NCBI GenBank assembly: GCA_002396205.1
Contig: DGXB01000104.1
Span: forward strand, 1-36,147
Source: Bacteroidales bacterium UBA4243
GTDB taxonomy: Bacteria; Bacteroidota; Bacteroidia; Bacteroidales; F082
DNA length: 36,147 nucleotides
Reading direction: 5' to 3'
Both the position numbers and the translations under genes were made by a program. Below, one piece after another: positions 23,944 through 30,977 of the stretch (the first letter of the stretch is position 1; every line of letters starts with the position of its first letter). The notes beneath the pieces were generated by a model. The model was not told where the DNA came from. It saw nothing but the letters and a program-made list of their open reading frames with translations, and searched no databases.

Positions 23944-24336
23944 TTAATAGGAAAACAGTGGCCAAAGTATTGTTTGTATACTACCCATGTGTTGCTCGAT
24001 TTTTGAGTCCAAATAATTGGAATCAAGTATCTTATCCAAACCAATTAAAGGAGTTTTTAGGACAAGCTGGGCTGCGGCCATACTAATGTCGAGCTTTTGG
24101 CAAAGACGCTCGGCGGCTTCATTGGCATCGCCACTTTTTCTAATGATGTCGATCATATCATCTGTTTTAATATTCTGGTATTGAATGTTTTGCAGCTCCA
24201 CCAAAGCATTGATGTGTTTTGCCAAAGCCTCGCAGATGTCGCCGAAATTCTCGGCGACAATCTGGTCAAGGTCTGTTTCGATGAGCATAGTGGTTTGCAT
24301 GTCTTGTTTCTCGATTCGGATGTTCATTGGGGTCAT
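23944..24336 (-). CDS. Hypothetical protein resembling a GyrA/ParC hinge helix segment
   Basis: About 130 residues, mostly helical. The stretch from DDMIDIIRKSGDANEAAERL through CQKLDISMAAAQLVLKTPLIGLDKI resembles the conserved part of type IIA topoisomerase A subunits (I-I-R-x-S-x3-EA-x2-L, then LS-x2-QA-x2-IL-x-M-x-L). No catalytic Tyr or DNA-gate domain is present. I choose the ATG at 24336, which overlaps the stop of the preceding gene as ATGA and has AAAGG upstream; an ATG at 24366 would add ten residues. It is the last gene of a three-gene unit with no known function. The resemblance is from memory and needs a profile search. Confidence 0.6.
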   Translation of the reverse strand: MTPMNIRIEKQDMQTTMLIETDLDQIVAENFGDICEALAKHINALVELQNIQYQNIKTDDMIDIIRKSGDANEAAERLCQKLDISMAAAQLVLKTPLIGLDKILDSNYLDSKIEQHMGSIQTILWPLFSY

Positions 24337-24959
24337 AATAGTCCTTTTGTTGTTGCCTTTCGCCATAAATACGGAGACATACCGACGCGGTTGATCGTAA
24401 ATTCAAGCACCCCTTCTTCCGTAATTGAATGATTCCCACGATTTTTTTCAATAGCCACCATTCTCGTCAGGTTTTCACAGATTGTTTCATTTACCGTATT
24501 AAGCGTTTGGTACGGAATACCATATTTGAACTTTTTACCAATTACCATAAGATTTCCATCTGGATTAGACGTATCTACCGAAGTGTCGCACTCGTCGTTT
24601 TTGGTAAAGTCATTGGCTTGTTTGCTATACGGGAGTGTTGGGTCTTGTTCTTGTTTTGTATAATACTCGCTGTGAATCACGCCCTCTTCGTTCAGAACAC
24701 TAAACACGAACGAGGTTCGCTGGTACTTGCCACAGATCTTCTTTGCCGCATCAACCGACATGTTGAATATGGCGCATGGGCGATAAAAGTTTCCGAATTT
24801 TTCCATCGCTTGAGCGCAGGCGTAGCCACTGCTCTTAAAGATTGAGAGCAGAGGACGCCTTGTATTTTGGTTGTATCGTTTAACTATCCATTGGTCATCC
24901 GGGGCATCTGAAGCCACTACCACAATGGTACGTATGCCGTTAAAGCCATGTTTGTTCAT
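24333..24959 (-). CDS. Hypothetical protein, accessory operon
   Basis: A 208-residue protein I do not recognise. It has no signal peptide or membrane helix. It is Cys- and Tyr-containing, with an N-terminal strand TIVVVASDAPDD and a middle segment FSVLNEEGVIHSEYYTKQEQ, and ends RVGMSPYLWRKATTKGLL. The first half (IVVV strand, then SIFKSSGYACAQAMEKFG) could be an alpha/beta fold. It starts ten bases after the upstream gene's stop and overlaps the next gene by four bases, so it is in a tight operon. The base composition is more AT-rich than the upstream gene, indicating a mosaic origin. Confidence 0.55.
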   Translation of the reverse strand: MNKHGFNGIRTIVVVASDAPDDQWIVKRYNQNTRRPLLSIFKSSGYACAQAMEKFGNFYRPCAIFNMSVDAAKKICGKYQRTSFVFSVLNEEGVIHSEYYTKQEQDPTLPYSKQANDFTKNDECDTSVDTSNPDGNLMVIGKKFKYGIPYQTLNTVNETICENLTRMVAIEKNRGNHSITEEGVLEFTINRVGMSPYLWRKATTKGLL

Positions 24960-24969
24960 TAGCTTTGAT

Positions 24970-25524
24970 TTATTGTTCCAAAAGATATTGAAAATCAGGG
25001 TCTTTTACCACTTTCTTGAACTCGGCCACCACGTTGGGCAGTTTCACGATGGGCTGGCCGAGGCGCGTGGTCACGTTGGGGTAGCGGGCCTTCACCCATT
25101 CCACCACCTGGTTGCGGACTTCGTTGTCGAAATAGAGCCTCACTTGCAGCGGCGTCTTGATTTCGGCGGCGTTGGCCAAGGAGGTGTCGAGCTGGCCGTT
25201 CTCGATCGGGTTTTCCATGGTGATGCCGAGCACGTAGGGCACGATGGCACCGATGAGCGAGCCTTTGTCGGCCTCGGGGTTCACTCCCATTTCGGTGCGG
25301 ATGCCAGTCACCATTTTGCCCAGGACGATCATCCCCTCGGCGAGTCCAGCGGCGCAAATGGCGTCCATTTCGGCGACGACGGCGGGGTGGTCGGTGCCCA
25401 GCTCCGGGAAGCGGTCCCTGATTTTCATTTCGAGCTGGGTGCGGAAGGCGTCGATGTTGGCGCGGGCTTGCAATTGCTCTTTTCTTTTTCTCTCTTGTTG
25501 TTTGTGAGATTTTTTGGTGCTCAT
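24970..25524 (-). CDS. Hypothetical protein, first gene of accessory operon
   Basis: A 184-residue soluble protein I do not recognise. A highly basic, Gln/Lys-rich N-terminal helix (KKSHKQQERKRKEQLQARAN) could bind nucleic acid or be a coiled coil. A core with GLAEGMIVLGKMVTGIRTEMG, IVPYVLGITMENP and VRLYFDNEVRNQVVEWVKARYP follows. It is GC-rich, unlike its two partner genes. The start lies only 29 nt from the 98-nt repeat at 25554-25651, so its promoter region is inside or next to that repeat. I found no TAnnTTTG match there. Confidence 0.55.
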   Translation of the reverse strand: MSTKKSHKQQERKRKEQLQARANIDAFRTQLEMKIRDRFPELGTDHPAVVAEMDAICAAGLAEGMIVLGKMVTGIRTEMGVNPEADKGSLIGAIVPYVLGITMENPIENGQLDTSLANAAEIKTPLQVRLYFDNEVRNQVVEWVKARYPNVTTRLGQPIVKLPNVVAEFKKVVKDPDFQYLLEQ

Positions 25525-25553
25525 TGTGTGTTTGTTTGTCGGTTTTCGGCATA

Positions 25554-25651
25554 TAATACGATTGAACGAAATGCAACGGACTCAAAAAAGTTGTAAAACA
25601 CTATAACACAATGAAATAAATTTTATATTTTATGTGCGTAAACCGTGCGTA
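25554..25651. repeat. 98-nt repeat copy 1 (att- or operator-like)
   Basis: It begins TAATACGATTG, has TGCAACG 7 bases later, an AT-rich middle, and ends ATGTGCGTAAACCGTGCGTA with two direct GTGCGTA units. A second copy of identical length lies at 26815-26912. It falls between the accessory operon and the SLOG module. Confidence 0.65.
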
Positions 25652-25668
25652 AAACAAGAATCCAGCTG

Positions 25669-26112
25669 CTAAGTTTCATTTTTTGCCCATGGCCTAAGCC
25701 AATATTCCGTCTGTTCCATGGTCCAAAGAATCTTTTCTTTTTCTCCTTCCCTGACAAGTTTGAAACAAAGATTGGCGAACTCTATCCTCACGCCACTTTG
25801 GTTGTCGTGGTCCATAAGGTGATGGATAAACGCTTCCAGCAGATCCTTCACCCGCTTGATGTCGGCTTCGTTCTCGGGGTCGATGGTTTTGTAGTAAGCC
25901 CATCTGACGATGGCCAACATGAAACCAATTTCCCAGTCCTCCAAGCGTTTTTCCACCTGTTCGACAAGCGCAATTGCCTCTGCTTCATTCATTTCCTTGT
26001 TTTCAGTAAGCCAACGCATCGACGTGCTGCGTGCATCCGCCCTGTCGCAAACAAAGGTTGTGCGAAGCTTCGCCTCTTCTGCATCAAGCCCAAAGTTGTC
26101 GTTTGTTTTCAT
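25669..26112 (-). CDS. Hypothetical helical protein, end of SLOG module
   Basis: A 147-residue, Glu- and Trp-rich helical protein starting MKTNDNFGLD. Segments such as EAEAIALVEQVEKRLEDWEIGFMLAIVRWAYYKT and KILWTMEQTEYWLRPW suggest a small helical bundle. No family is recognised. The start at 26112 overlaps the zinc-ribbon gene's stop by four bases; in-frame sequence upstream of it is just that gene read in another frame. The stop lies 17 nt from repeat copy 1. Likely co-expressed with the two upstream genes. Confidence 0.55.
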   Translation of the reverse strand: MKTNDNFGLDAEEAKLRTTFVCDRADARSTSMRWLTENKEMNEAEAIALVEQVEKRLEDWEIGFMLAIVRWAYYKTIDPENEADIKRVKDLLEAFIHHLMDHDNQSGVRIEFANLCFKLVREGEKEKILWTMEQTEYWLRPWAKNET

Positions 26113-26357
26113 AAGATTAGCCCGATTAAAATGATGATGACAATGATAACGACGACTGTGATGACAAGGTCTTTCAGCCATCGTCCGGCCCTCTGAAAGA
26201 CGGTCAAATTGTCCTCCGTTTCATCGGCGCTCGACAAGTTGTTTTCGCCTTCGAGAAGGCATTTTCTGGAACAATAGTATCGCCTGTTCCATCGCGGGCC
26301 GCCTCTGTAGCCTTCTCCATCGGGGAAGCGTCTCCCGCACCATTCGCAAGTTGTCAT
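26109..26357 (-). CDS. Small zinc-ribbon protein with C-terminal membrane anchor
   Basis: An 82-residue protein. The N-terminus has two Cys pairs, CEWCGRRF and YYCSRKC, spaced like a treble-clef or TRASH-type zinc finger. After a polar linker (LSSADETEDNL), a single hydrophobic helix (VITVVVIIVIIILIGLIL) ends the protein, so the zinc finger faces the cytoplasm as a tail-anchored domain. The function is unknown. The stop overlaps the next gene's ATG. A strong hairpin lies 40 nt upstream, between it and the SLOG gene. Confidence 0.65.
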   Translation of the reverse strand: MTTCEWCGRRFPDGEGYRGGPRWNRRYYCSRKCLLEGENNLSSADETEDNLTVFQRAGRWLKDLVITVVVIIVIIILIGLIL

Positions 26358-26395
26358 GTTTCGTTCTGTTTTGTTACACTTTGATTTAGAGGGGA

Positions 26396-26421
26396 GTCTG
26401 AGTCCCCGAAGGGACTCAGAC
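26396..26421 (-). other. Perfect hairpin with UUCG tetraloop over the SLOG stop codon
   Basis: GTCTGAGTCCC (26396-26406) and GGGACTCAGAC (26411-26421) form an 11-bp perfect stem. On the minus-strand RNA the loop is UUCG closed by C-G, an unusually stable tetraloop. The SLOG stop TGA lies in the 5' arm. No T-run follows, so it may stabilise or split the mRNA more than terminate it. Confidence 0.6.
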
Positions 26422-26769
26422 GTTGTAGATCCTCACGATTTTGTTCATCGCTTGCGCCTTCCTGATGGTGTCCCAAGTGCCTCGGCTTGAGGCCGTCACA
26501 AAGGCGAGGATGATGTCGGAGTTTTCCACGATGTCGGTGTTTCGCTTCAGCGGGGCACCGCGACCGTACTTGCCGTAATCGGGTTTGAACTCCTGGAGTG
26601 GGTAGCCGTGTTCCGAGGCGTAGCGGGCGGCTAACGAATCGGTGCCCTTGGCACCACCTGAGACGATTTTCTCCACTTTGATCTTGGTTTTTTCCACGAA
26701 GCTGTCGACTGTGGCAGCCAGCAGAGAGTAGTCCAAGAACTCCCTTGATCCAACGATTCCTAATCGCAT
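26416..26769 (-). CDS. SLOG-family protein (YspA/DUF2493-like)
   Basis: A 117-residue Rossmann-like protein. It has the family start MRLGIVGSREFLDY, the central SGGAKGTDSLAARYASEHGYPLQEF and the closing ENSDIILAFVTASSRGTWDTIRKA, all typical of the DprA/YpsA-related SLOG superfamily (DUF2493). SLOG domains bind nucleotides or nucleotide-derived ligands and are recurrent in conflict and signalling systems. As a stand-alone domain its ligand is unknown. It is the first gene of a three-gene module on the minus strand, about 45 nt from repeat copy 2. Its stop sits inside a UUCG-capped hairpin. Confidence 0.8.
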   Translation of the reverse strand: MRLGIVGSREFLDYSLLAATVDSFVEKTKIKVEKIVSGGAKGTDSLAARYASEHGYPLQEFKPDYGKYGRGAPLKRNTDIVENSDIILAFVTASSRGTWDTIRKAQAMNKIVRIYNV

Positions 26770-26814
26770 TTTTACTTGATTTTAAAGAACGGTTTTTTTG
26801 AAATTTCTGCCGCC

Positions 26815-26912
26815 TAATACGATTGGGACTTTTGCAACGAATGAAATTTTTGTTCAAATCGTTGAAATACAATTATATAATTTTTGAAAAACATGTGCGA
26901 TAAACGTGCGTA
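26815..26912. repeat. 98-nt repeat copy 2, upstream of the arm-domain gene
   Basis: It shares TAATACGATTG, TGCAACG at the same offset and the end ATGTGCGATAAACGTGCGTA with copy 1, and has the same length, while the middle is diverged. The two GTGCG units fall at about the -33 position of the promoter at 26928-26935. Confidence 0.65.
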
Positions 26913-26927
26913 TTTCGTTTTTTTTCC

Positions 26928-26935
26928 TATTTTTG
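26928..26935 (+). promoter_or_regulatory. -7 element of the arm-domain gene
   Basis: TATTTTTG, 20 bases before the ATG at 26956. The GTGCG repeats of copy 2 overlap the expected -33 region, so a protein bound there would affect transcription. Confidence 0.55.
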
Positions 26936-26955
26936 CAGTTTAAAAAAGAAAGAAA

Positions 26956-27561
26956 ATGCCAGTAAGATTCACCTTGGAAAAGCGAACCAACAAGCAGGGC
27001 GAGTGCCCCATCAGAATATCGTGGAGTTTTTGTGGACAACGTTACCAGACCACCTTAAGGATTTCGGTCAAGGAAACGGATTGGGACGAAGAGAACAGAA
27101 TGGTGAGAGCCGAGGCTCACAACCACAATGGGCAATCAGCCGATGAGATTAATCTCTTTATCAAACGTGTCGAACTTGTGGTATCAAGTATTGAGCAACA
27201 TTTTCATGGAAACGAAAAGGAACTAACCAAGGAAATGATGAAACTGGCCGTCAGCGACGCCTTATCGGAAGACATTGCCCGTCCGGAGGACATTCTGAGA
27301 CGCGACATAGAAGGATTGGAACCTCAGCCTGAGCTTGTGACTGAATATTATGAAGGCCCTGATAATCAATATTACAAACTTATCTGTGATGCCAAGAGCA
27401 AGTTCAACTCGGACAGATTCAAAATCCTCCAAGAGCTATTCGGCAGAAGAGACAGGATAATCGTACCCGAAAATTATTTCAAGCCATTTAGGGAAACCGG
27501 CAATATGTATTCGACAACAAAATACACGAAAATCGACTATAAGAAGGTGTTTGGGGTGTGA
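26956..27561 (+). CDS. Integrase arm DNA-binding domain protein lacking recombinase domain
   Basis: A 201-residue protein. Residues 1-95 match the N-terminal arm-site-binding domain of Bacteroidota tyrosine recombinases: MPVRFTLEKRTNKQGECPIRISW, then TTLRISVKETDWDEENRMV and INLFIKRVELVVSSIEQHF. The following 105 residues do not resemble the core-binding or catalytic domains, and the Arg-His-Arg-Tyr set of a recombinase (about 400 residues in full) is absent. It could be a truncated integrase or a domesticated DNA-binding regulator. Repeat copy 2 lies at its promoter and is the natural binding site. It is divergent from the SLOG module and converges on the NtrC-type regulator gene with 7 nt between stops. 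Confidence 0.7.
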   Translation: MPVRFTLEKRTNKQGECPIRISWSFCGQRYQTTLRISVKETDWDEENRMVRAEAHNHNGQSADEINLFIKRVELVVSSIEQHFHGNEKELTKEMMKLAVSDALSEDIARPEDILRRDIEGLEPQPELVTEYYEGPDNQYYKLICDAKSKFNSDRFKILQELFGRRDRIIVPENYFKPFRETGNMYSTTKYTKIDYKKVFGV

Positions 27562-27568
27562 CCAGCCA

Positions 27569-28906
27569 CTACAATTCTATCCCATAAAGGTGCATCTTGT
27601 TATACAGGGTCTTGCGGTCGATTTGCAGGAGCTTGGCCGCCACGGTCTTGTTGCCTCTCGCCTTCTGCAAGGCTGCCTCGATCTGCTCCTTCTCATGCTC
27701 GGGACGCAAGGCCCAGTCGTCATCGTCGGCGGCGACAACCGTTTTCTTGTTGGGCGCACTGAACACAGGAAGGTCGTCCATCTCGATACTCTCCCCCTCG
27801 GCAAACAGCACACACCGACGCACCACGTTGCGCAACTCGCGCAGATTGCCGTTCCATCGCTGTTCCTTCATGCGCTGCAAGGCATCGTTGGTGATGCCTT
27901 TCACGTTCTTTCCCAGCTCCTCGTTGGCCTGACGGATGAAAAAAGCAGTCAGTTCGTCGAAGTCATCAAGGCGGTCGCGCAAAGGCGGAACCTCGATGGC
28001 AAACTCATTGATCCTGTGGAACAAATCCTGTCGAAAACGTCCCTCATCAATGGCCTTCTCAAGGTCTTCGTTGGTAGCGGCGAGGATGCGCACGTCAACA
28101 TGGATGTCGGTGGCCGACCCGACGGGCCTCACCTTCTGTTCCTGCAAGGCACGGAGCAGCTGCATCTGCACCTCGTAGGGCAGGTTGCCCACCTCGTCAA
28201 GAAACACAGTACCGCCCTTGGCTTGCTCGAAAACGCCTTTCTTGTCGGCAATGGCCGAGGTGAAAGAGCCTTTGAGATGGCCAAACAACTCGCTGGGAGC
28301 CAACTCTTTGGAAAGGCTTCCACAATCGACAGGAATGAACGGGCCGTCTCTAAACTGGCTCAGTTCATGGATCATGCGGGCGATATACTCCTTGCCCGTA
28401 CCGCTCTCGCCAAGGATGAGGACGGAGAACTTGGTCGGGGCGACGAGTTCCACATGTTTGTAGAGCCTTTGCATTGCCGGGCTGTTGCCCCTCACCCACT
28501 GTTTGTTGCTCGGCATGAAGGTTTCGCCCGTTTCCTCTTCCGACGAGGCTAAGGCCGCAGCGATCTTCTCCTCCAAAACGCTCGGGTTGATGGGTTTCTT
28601 GAGATAGTCGAAGGCACCGAGTTTCATCGCCGAGACGGCAGTCTGCACCTCGGCATAGCCCGTCATCACGATGATGGGCACCTTGCTCTTCAGCGTCTCG
28701 CGCACCCAGGTCATCAGGATGATGCCATCGCCGTCGGGCAAACGCAAATCGGTCAAAATCAAGTCGAAAGCCTTCGACGAGATTTCGGCTTTCGCTTGTT
28801 CGTAGCGCGACGCGAGCACGGCCTCATAACCGTTTTTCTTCAGCCAGGTCTGAATCATCAGGCCAAAGGTGGCATCGTCTTCCACAACTAAAATTCTACA
28901 TTTCAT
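27569..28906 (-). CDS. NtrC-type sigma-54 response regulator
   Basis: A 446-residue regulator. It has a receiver domain (residues 1-125; phospho-acceptor in LILTDLRLPDGDG, Thr in VMTGYAE, Lys in YLKKPIN), an AAA+ domain (about 145-370) with Walker A GESGTGKE and Walker B GGTVFLDEVGN, and a Fis-type helix-turn-helix (about 405-445, GNKTVAAKLLQIDRKTLYNKM). The sigma-54-contacting loop reads GSFTSA instead of GAFTGA. The start at 28906 is set by TACCTTTG (28918-28911) four bases upstream; an in-frame TTG at 28966 lies before that promoter. No kinase gene is adjacent, so it is an orphan here. Confidence 0.9.
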   Translation of the reverse strand: MKCRILVVEDDATFGLMIQTWLKKNGYEAVLASRYEQAKAEISSKAFDLILTDLRLPDGDGIILMTWVRETLKSKVPIIVMTGYAEVQTAVSAMKLGAFDYLKKPINPSVLEEKIAAALASSEEETGETFMPSNKQWVRGNSPAMQRLYKHVELVAPTKFSVLILGESGTGKEYIARMIHELSQFRDGPFIPVDCGSLSKELAPSELFGHLKGSFTSAIADKKGVFEQAKGGTVFLDEVGNLPYEVQMQLLRALQEQKVRPVGSATDIHVDVRILAATNEDLEKAIDEGRFRQDLFHRINEFAIEVPPLRDRLDDFDELTAFFIRQANEELGKNVKGITNDALQRMKEQRWNGNLRELRNVVRRCVLFAEGESIEMDDLPVFSAPNKKTVVAADDDDWALRPEHEKEQIEAALQKARGNKTVAAKLLQIDRKTLYNKMHLYGIEL

Positions 28907-28910
28907 GGCG

Positions 28911-28918
28911 CAAAGGTA
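28911..28918 (-). promoter_or_regulatory. -7 element of the NtrC-type gene, at the start codon
   Basis: TACCTTTG followed by CGCC and the ATG, the third case here of a four-base gap between -7 element and start codon. Confidence 0.5.
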
Positions 28919-28951
28919 ACAATTTTCCGTAGATTCCACAAAATTACACAC

Positions 28952-28984
28952 AAAAAAAAGCCCCACATTGGGGAAATGTGAGGC
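28952..28984 (-). terminator. Terminator of the coiled-coil lipoprotein gene
   Basis: On the minus strand GCCTCACATT pairs with AATGTGGGGC (one mismatch) around a short loop, followed by eight T. It lies 44 nt past the stop at 29028. Confidence 0.75.
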
Positions 28985-29027
28985 GATTTTAAAAAAATTG
29001 AAAACGAGCAGAATTCCGTCAACGGAA

Positions 29028-29915
29028 TTATTTTATGGAGACCACCAGATAGTTAGACATGCTCCAGAAAGCGTCCTTGTCGAGGATTTGCAACACGATG
29101 TTGCCTTCCTCACTCTCGGTGAGCTGGTAGCTGCTTTCAGGATGGGTGGTCATGATTTTGGGTCTCTTGGTGTTCAAGGGGATGTTGACCAACTCGCGCT
29201 TGTCGCTTTGCACGAACTGGCTCTTGTCGAAACCCTCCTTGTTGATGGCGCTGGCTTGGAAGAGACCACCTTTGCTGACAATGCCCTTTTCGACCAAGGT
29301 CTGCTGCGGCCCGATGGCAATCCAAACGGCATTGAGCATGGCATCCTGGTTTTGGATGGTGGCCTGCTGTGCCGCGTTTTGGACATTCATCACGTCGAGG
29401 TTCGAGTTAAGCTCGTCGATGTTCTGGCTCAAGTCGGTGACTTGCTCGTTAAGCTCGGCGATCTGTTGGCGGCTTTGCTGGAGTTCGTCCTTCAGCGAGG
29501 CGATATAGGTGTCTTTCTCTTCCAACTGCTTCTTCAGGCGGCTGACGGTTTGCTGGAGCGCCTTTGAGGAGGCACCTTGCGCGGCTAACTGTTTCTCAAG
29601 GTCGTTGATCTTGTTGCGGTTCTCTTGCAACGTCTGCTGGATGGCATTGATTTCCGACACGGCCTTGTTAGTGTTGCCCTCCTGGTTTTCCATCATGATG
29701 ATGTTTTCCTGGGCACGCACCGACTCAAGCGCGTTCTCAATCTCGTTGATGGTGTTCAAGGCTTGGTCGAAGCCACCTTTGGCGGCCACGGCTTCGGTAT
29801 ACAGCGAATCGCGCTCGGCCAGAAGAGCCTGATACTTCTCCGAACGCTCCACATTGCATGAGACTGCTGCACCCAGCAGCAACGACATGGCTAAAAATGA
29901 CCAATTGGTTTTCAT
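29028..29915 (-). CDS. Coiled-coil lipoprotein
   Basis: A 295-residue protein with a lipoprotein signal (MSLLLGAAVSCNV, lipidated Cys20). Residues about 25-190 form a long coiled coil with many Gln, Glu and Leu (VSRLKKQLEEKDTYIASLKDEL). The last 100 residues form a compact domain beginning NAVWIAIGPQQTLVEKGIVSKGG and containing INKEGFDKSQFVQSD. This layout recurs in Bacteroidales as an uncharacterised periplasmic lipoprotein; the function is unknown, perhaps envelope-associated. It is monocistronic, with its own terminator downstream. Confidence 0.8.
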   Translation of the reverse strand: MKTNWSFLAMSLLLGAAVSCNVERSEKYQALLAERDSLYTEAVAAKGGFDQALNTINEIENALESVRAQENIIMMENQEGNTNKAVSEINAIQQTLQENRNKINDLEKQLAAQGASSKALQQTVSRLKKQLEEKDTYIASLKDELQQSRQQIAELNEQVTDLSQNIDELNSNLDVMNVQNAAQQATIQNQDAMLNAVWIAIGPQQTLVEKGIVSKGGLFQASAINKEGFDKSQFVQSDKRELVNIPLNTKRPKIMTTHPESSYQLTESEEGNIVLQILDKDAFWSMSNYLVVSIK

Positions 29916-30080
29916 AGTTTTGATGTTTTACCTCATCCATAGCATATTTCATACCTAATTTATTATTACAACGAAAATCATTGACAATCAAATGACTAAC
30001 AAATGACTTTTACCATATATTAAATGTGGAATTTTGTGGAAATTTCCACAATATGACCCAAAACGTGGAAACTTGTGGAA

Positions 30081-30902
30081 TCAGAGGTAGACGAAGCCCG
30101 TGCCCTTGTGGCGCGGTAAAGGGAAGATGGAAGTGTTCACATCAGGGCGGACGTGGTGCTTGCGGAACTGCTCGTATAGGCATTGCATGGCGCGTTCGGG
30201 CGTGTTGTTGTTTTCGCTAAGGTGGCAAAGCATAATGTTCTTGATGCCCGGATGGTATATTTCGGCCAAGAACCTTGCCGACTCGATGTTGCTCAAATGC
30301 CCAAAAGGTCCTGAAATCCTCTGCTTTAGATGGTAAGGATAAGAACCTTTCTCCAACATTTCGACATCGTAGTTAGCCTCGATGACGATGTTGTCGGCGT
30401 GACGGATCTGTTCCTTCACCACGTTGTCGAGCATCCCGATGTCGGTGGCAATAGTCAATGTATGACCTTCAAAGTCAAAACGATAGCCCATTGCACCACG
30501 GCCATCGTGCATCACGGGAAACGACTCAATGCGGATGTCGGCAATAGAGAAGGGCACCCCCGGCTCCACCTCATGGAACAGCCCGTTGTCGATCGCCTTA
30601 GTGGCCTTGCCCTCAGCCAAGCCTTGAAGGCAGTCGGCATGGGCAAAGATGGGTATGGGATGTTGCTTGGTCAGGATCTCAAGCCCCTTCACATGGTCGA
30701 TGTGGTCGTGGGTGACCAAGATGGCCTTGACGTTGTTCATGCCCAAGTCGTTCTTCCGGAGGCCCGTCGTGACTTGCAAGGCGCTGATACCCACGTCAAC
30801 CAAGACGCCTTCATCCTGCTTGCCCACGAAGTAGCAATTGCCGCTGCTGCCCGAGGCGAAGCTGCAAAAGACAAAAGGCGAAAGGCATGAAAAGAGGTCC
30901 AT
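30081..30902 (-). CDS. MBL-fold hydrolase, WalJ/YycJ-like
   Basis: A 273-residue metallo-beta-lactamase-fold protein. Landmarks are FASGSSGNCYFV at the first strand, ILVTHDHIDHVKGL as the zinc motif H-x-H-x-D-H, FPVMHDG, ATDIG and MLCHLSENNN (the last His ligand). The SGSSGN start and HLS-x-N-N end are typical of the YycJ/WalJ group, linked in Firmicutes to coordination of cell-wall or DNA processing. The role in Bacteroidota is not established. TACTTTTG on the minus strand (30928-30921) is its promoter element, divergent from the agmatinase-family gene. The stop lies at 30081, after a region without genes (29916-30080 holds only AT-rich sequence). Confidence 0.85.
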   Translation of the reverse strand: MDLFSCLSPFVFCSFASGSSGNCYFVGKQDEGVLVDVGISALQVTTGLRKNDLGMNNVKAILVTHDHIDHVKGLEILTKQHPIPIFAHADCLQGLAEGKATKAIDNGLFHEVEPGVPFSIADIRIESFPVMHDGRGAMGYRFDFEGHTLTIATDIGMLDNVVKEQIRHADNIVIEANYDVEMLEKGSYPYHLKQRISGPFGHLSNIESARFLAEIYHPGIKNIMLCHLSENNNTPERAMQCLYEQFRKHHVRPDVNTSIFPLPRHKGTGFVYL

Positions 30903-30920
30903 TGCAAATCATTTTGGGCG

Positions 30921-30958
30921 CAAAAGTAGGAATTAAATTGGTTTTTTCCTTATTTTTG
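30921..30958. promoter_or_regulatory. Divergent -7 elements for WalJ-like and agmatinase-family genes
   Basis: TACTTTTG on the minus strand (30928-30921) and TATTTTTG on the plus strand (30951-30958) form a compact divergent promoter pair in the 75-nt gap. Confidence 0.5.
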
Positions 30959-30977
30959 TCCGCCAAATTTATCAACA

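Noticed and set aside
26815..26912. 98-nt repeat as part of a complete integron or integrative element in this window
   Set aside because: No catalytic recombinase domain and no third copy were found, so only a candidate remnant or regulatory pair is claimed.
27551..28552. Plus-strand frame opposite the NtrC-type regulator
   Set aside because: Shadow; the minus strand carries Walker and receiver motifs.
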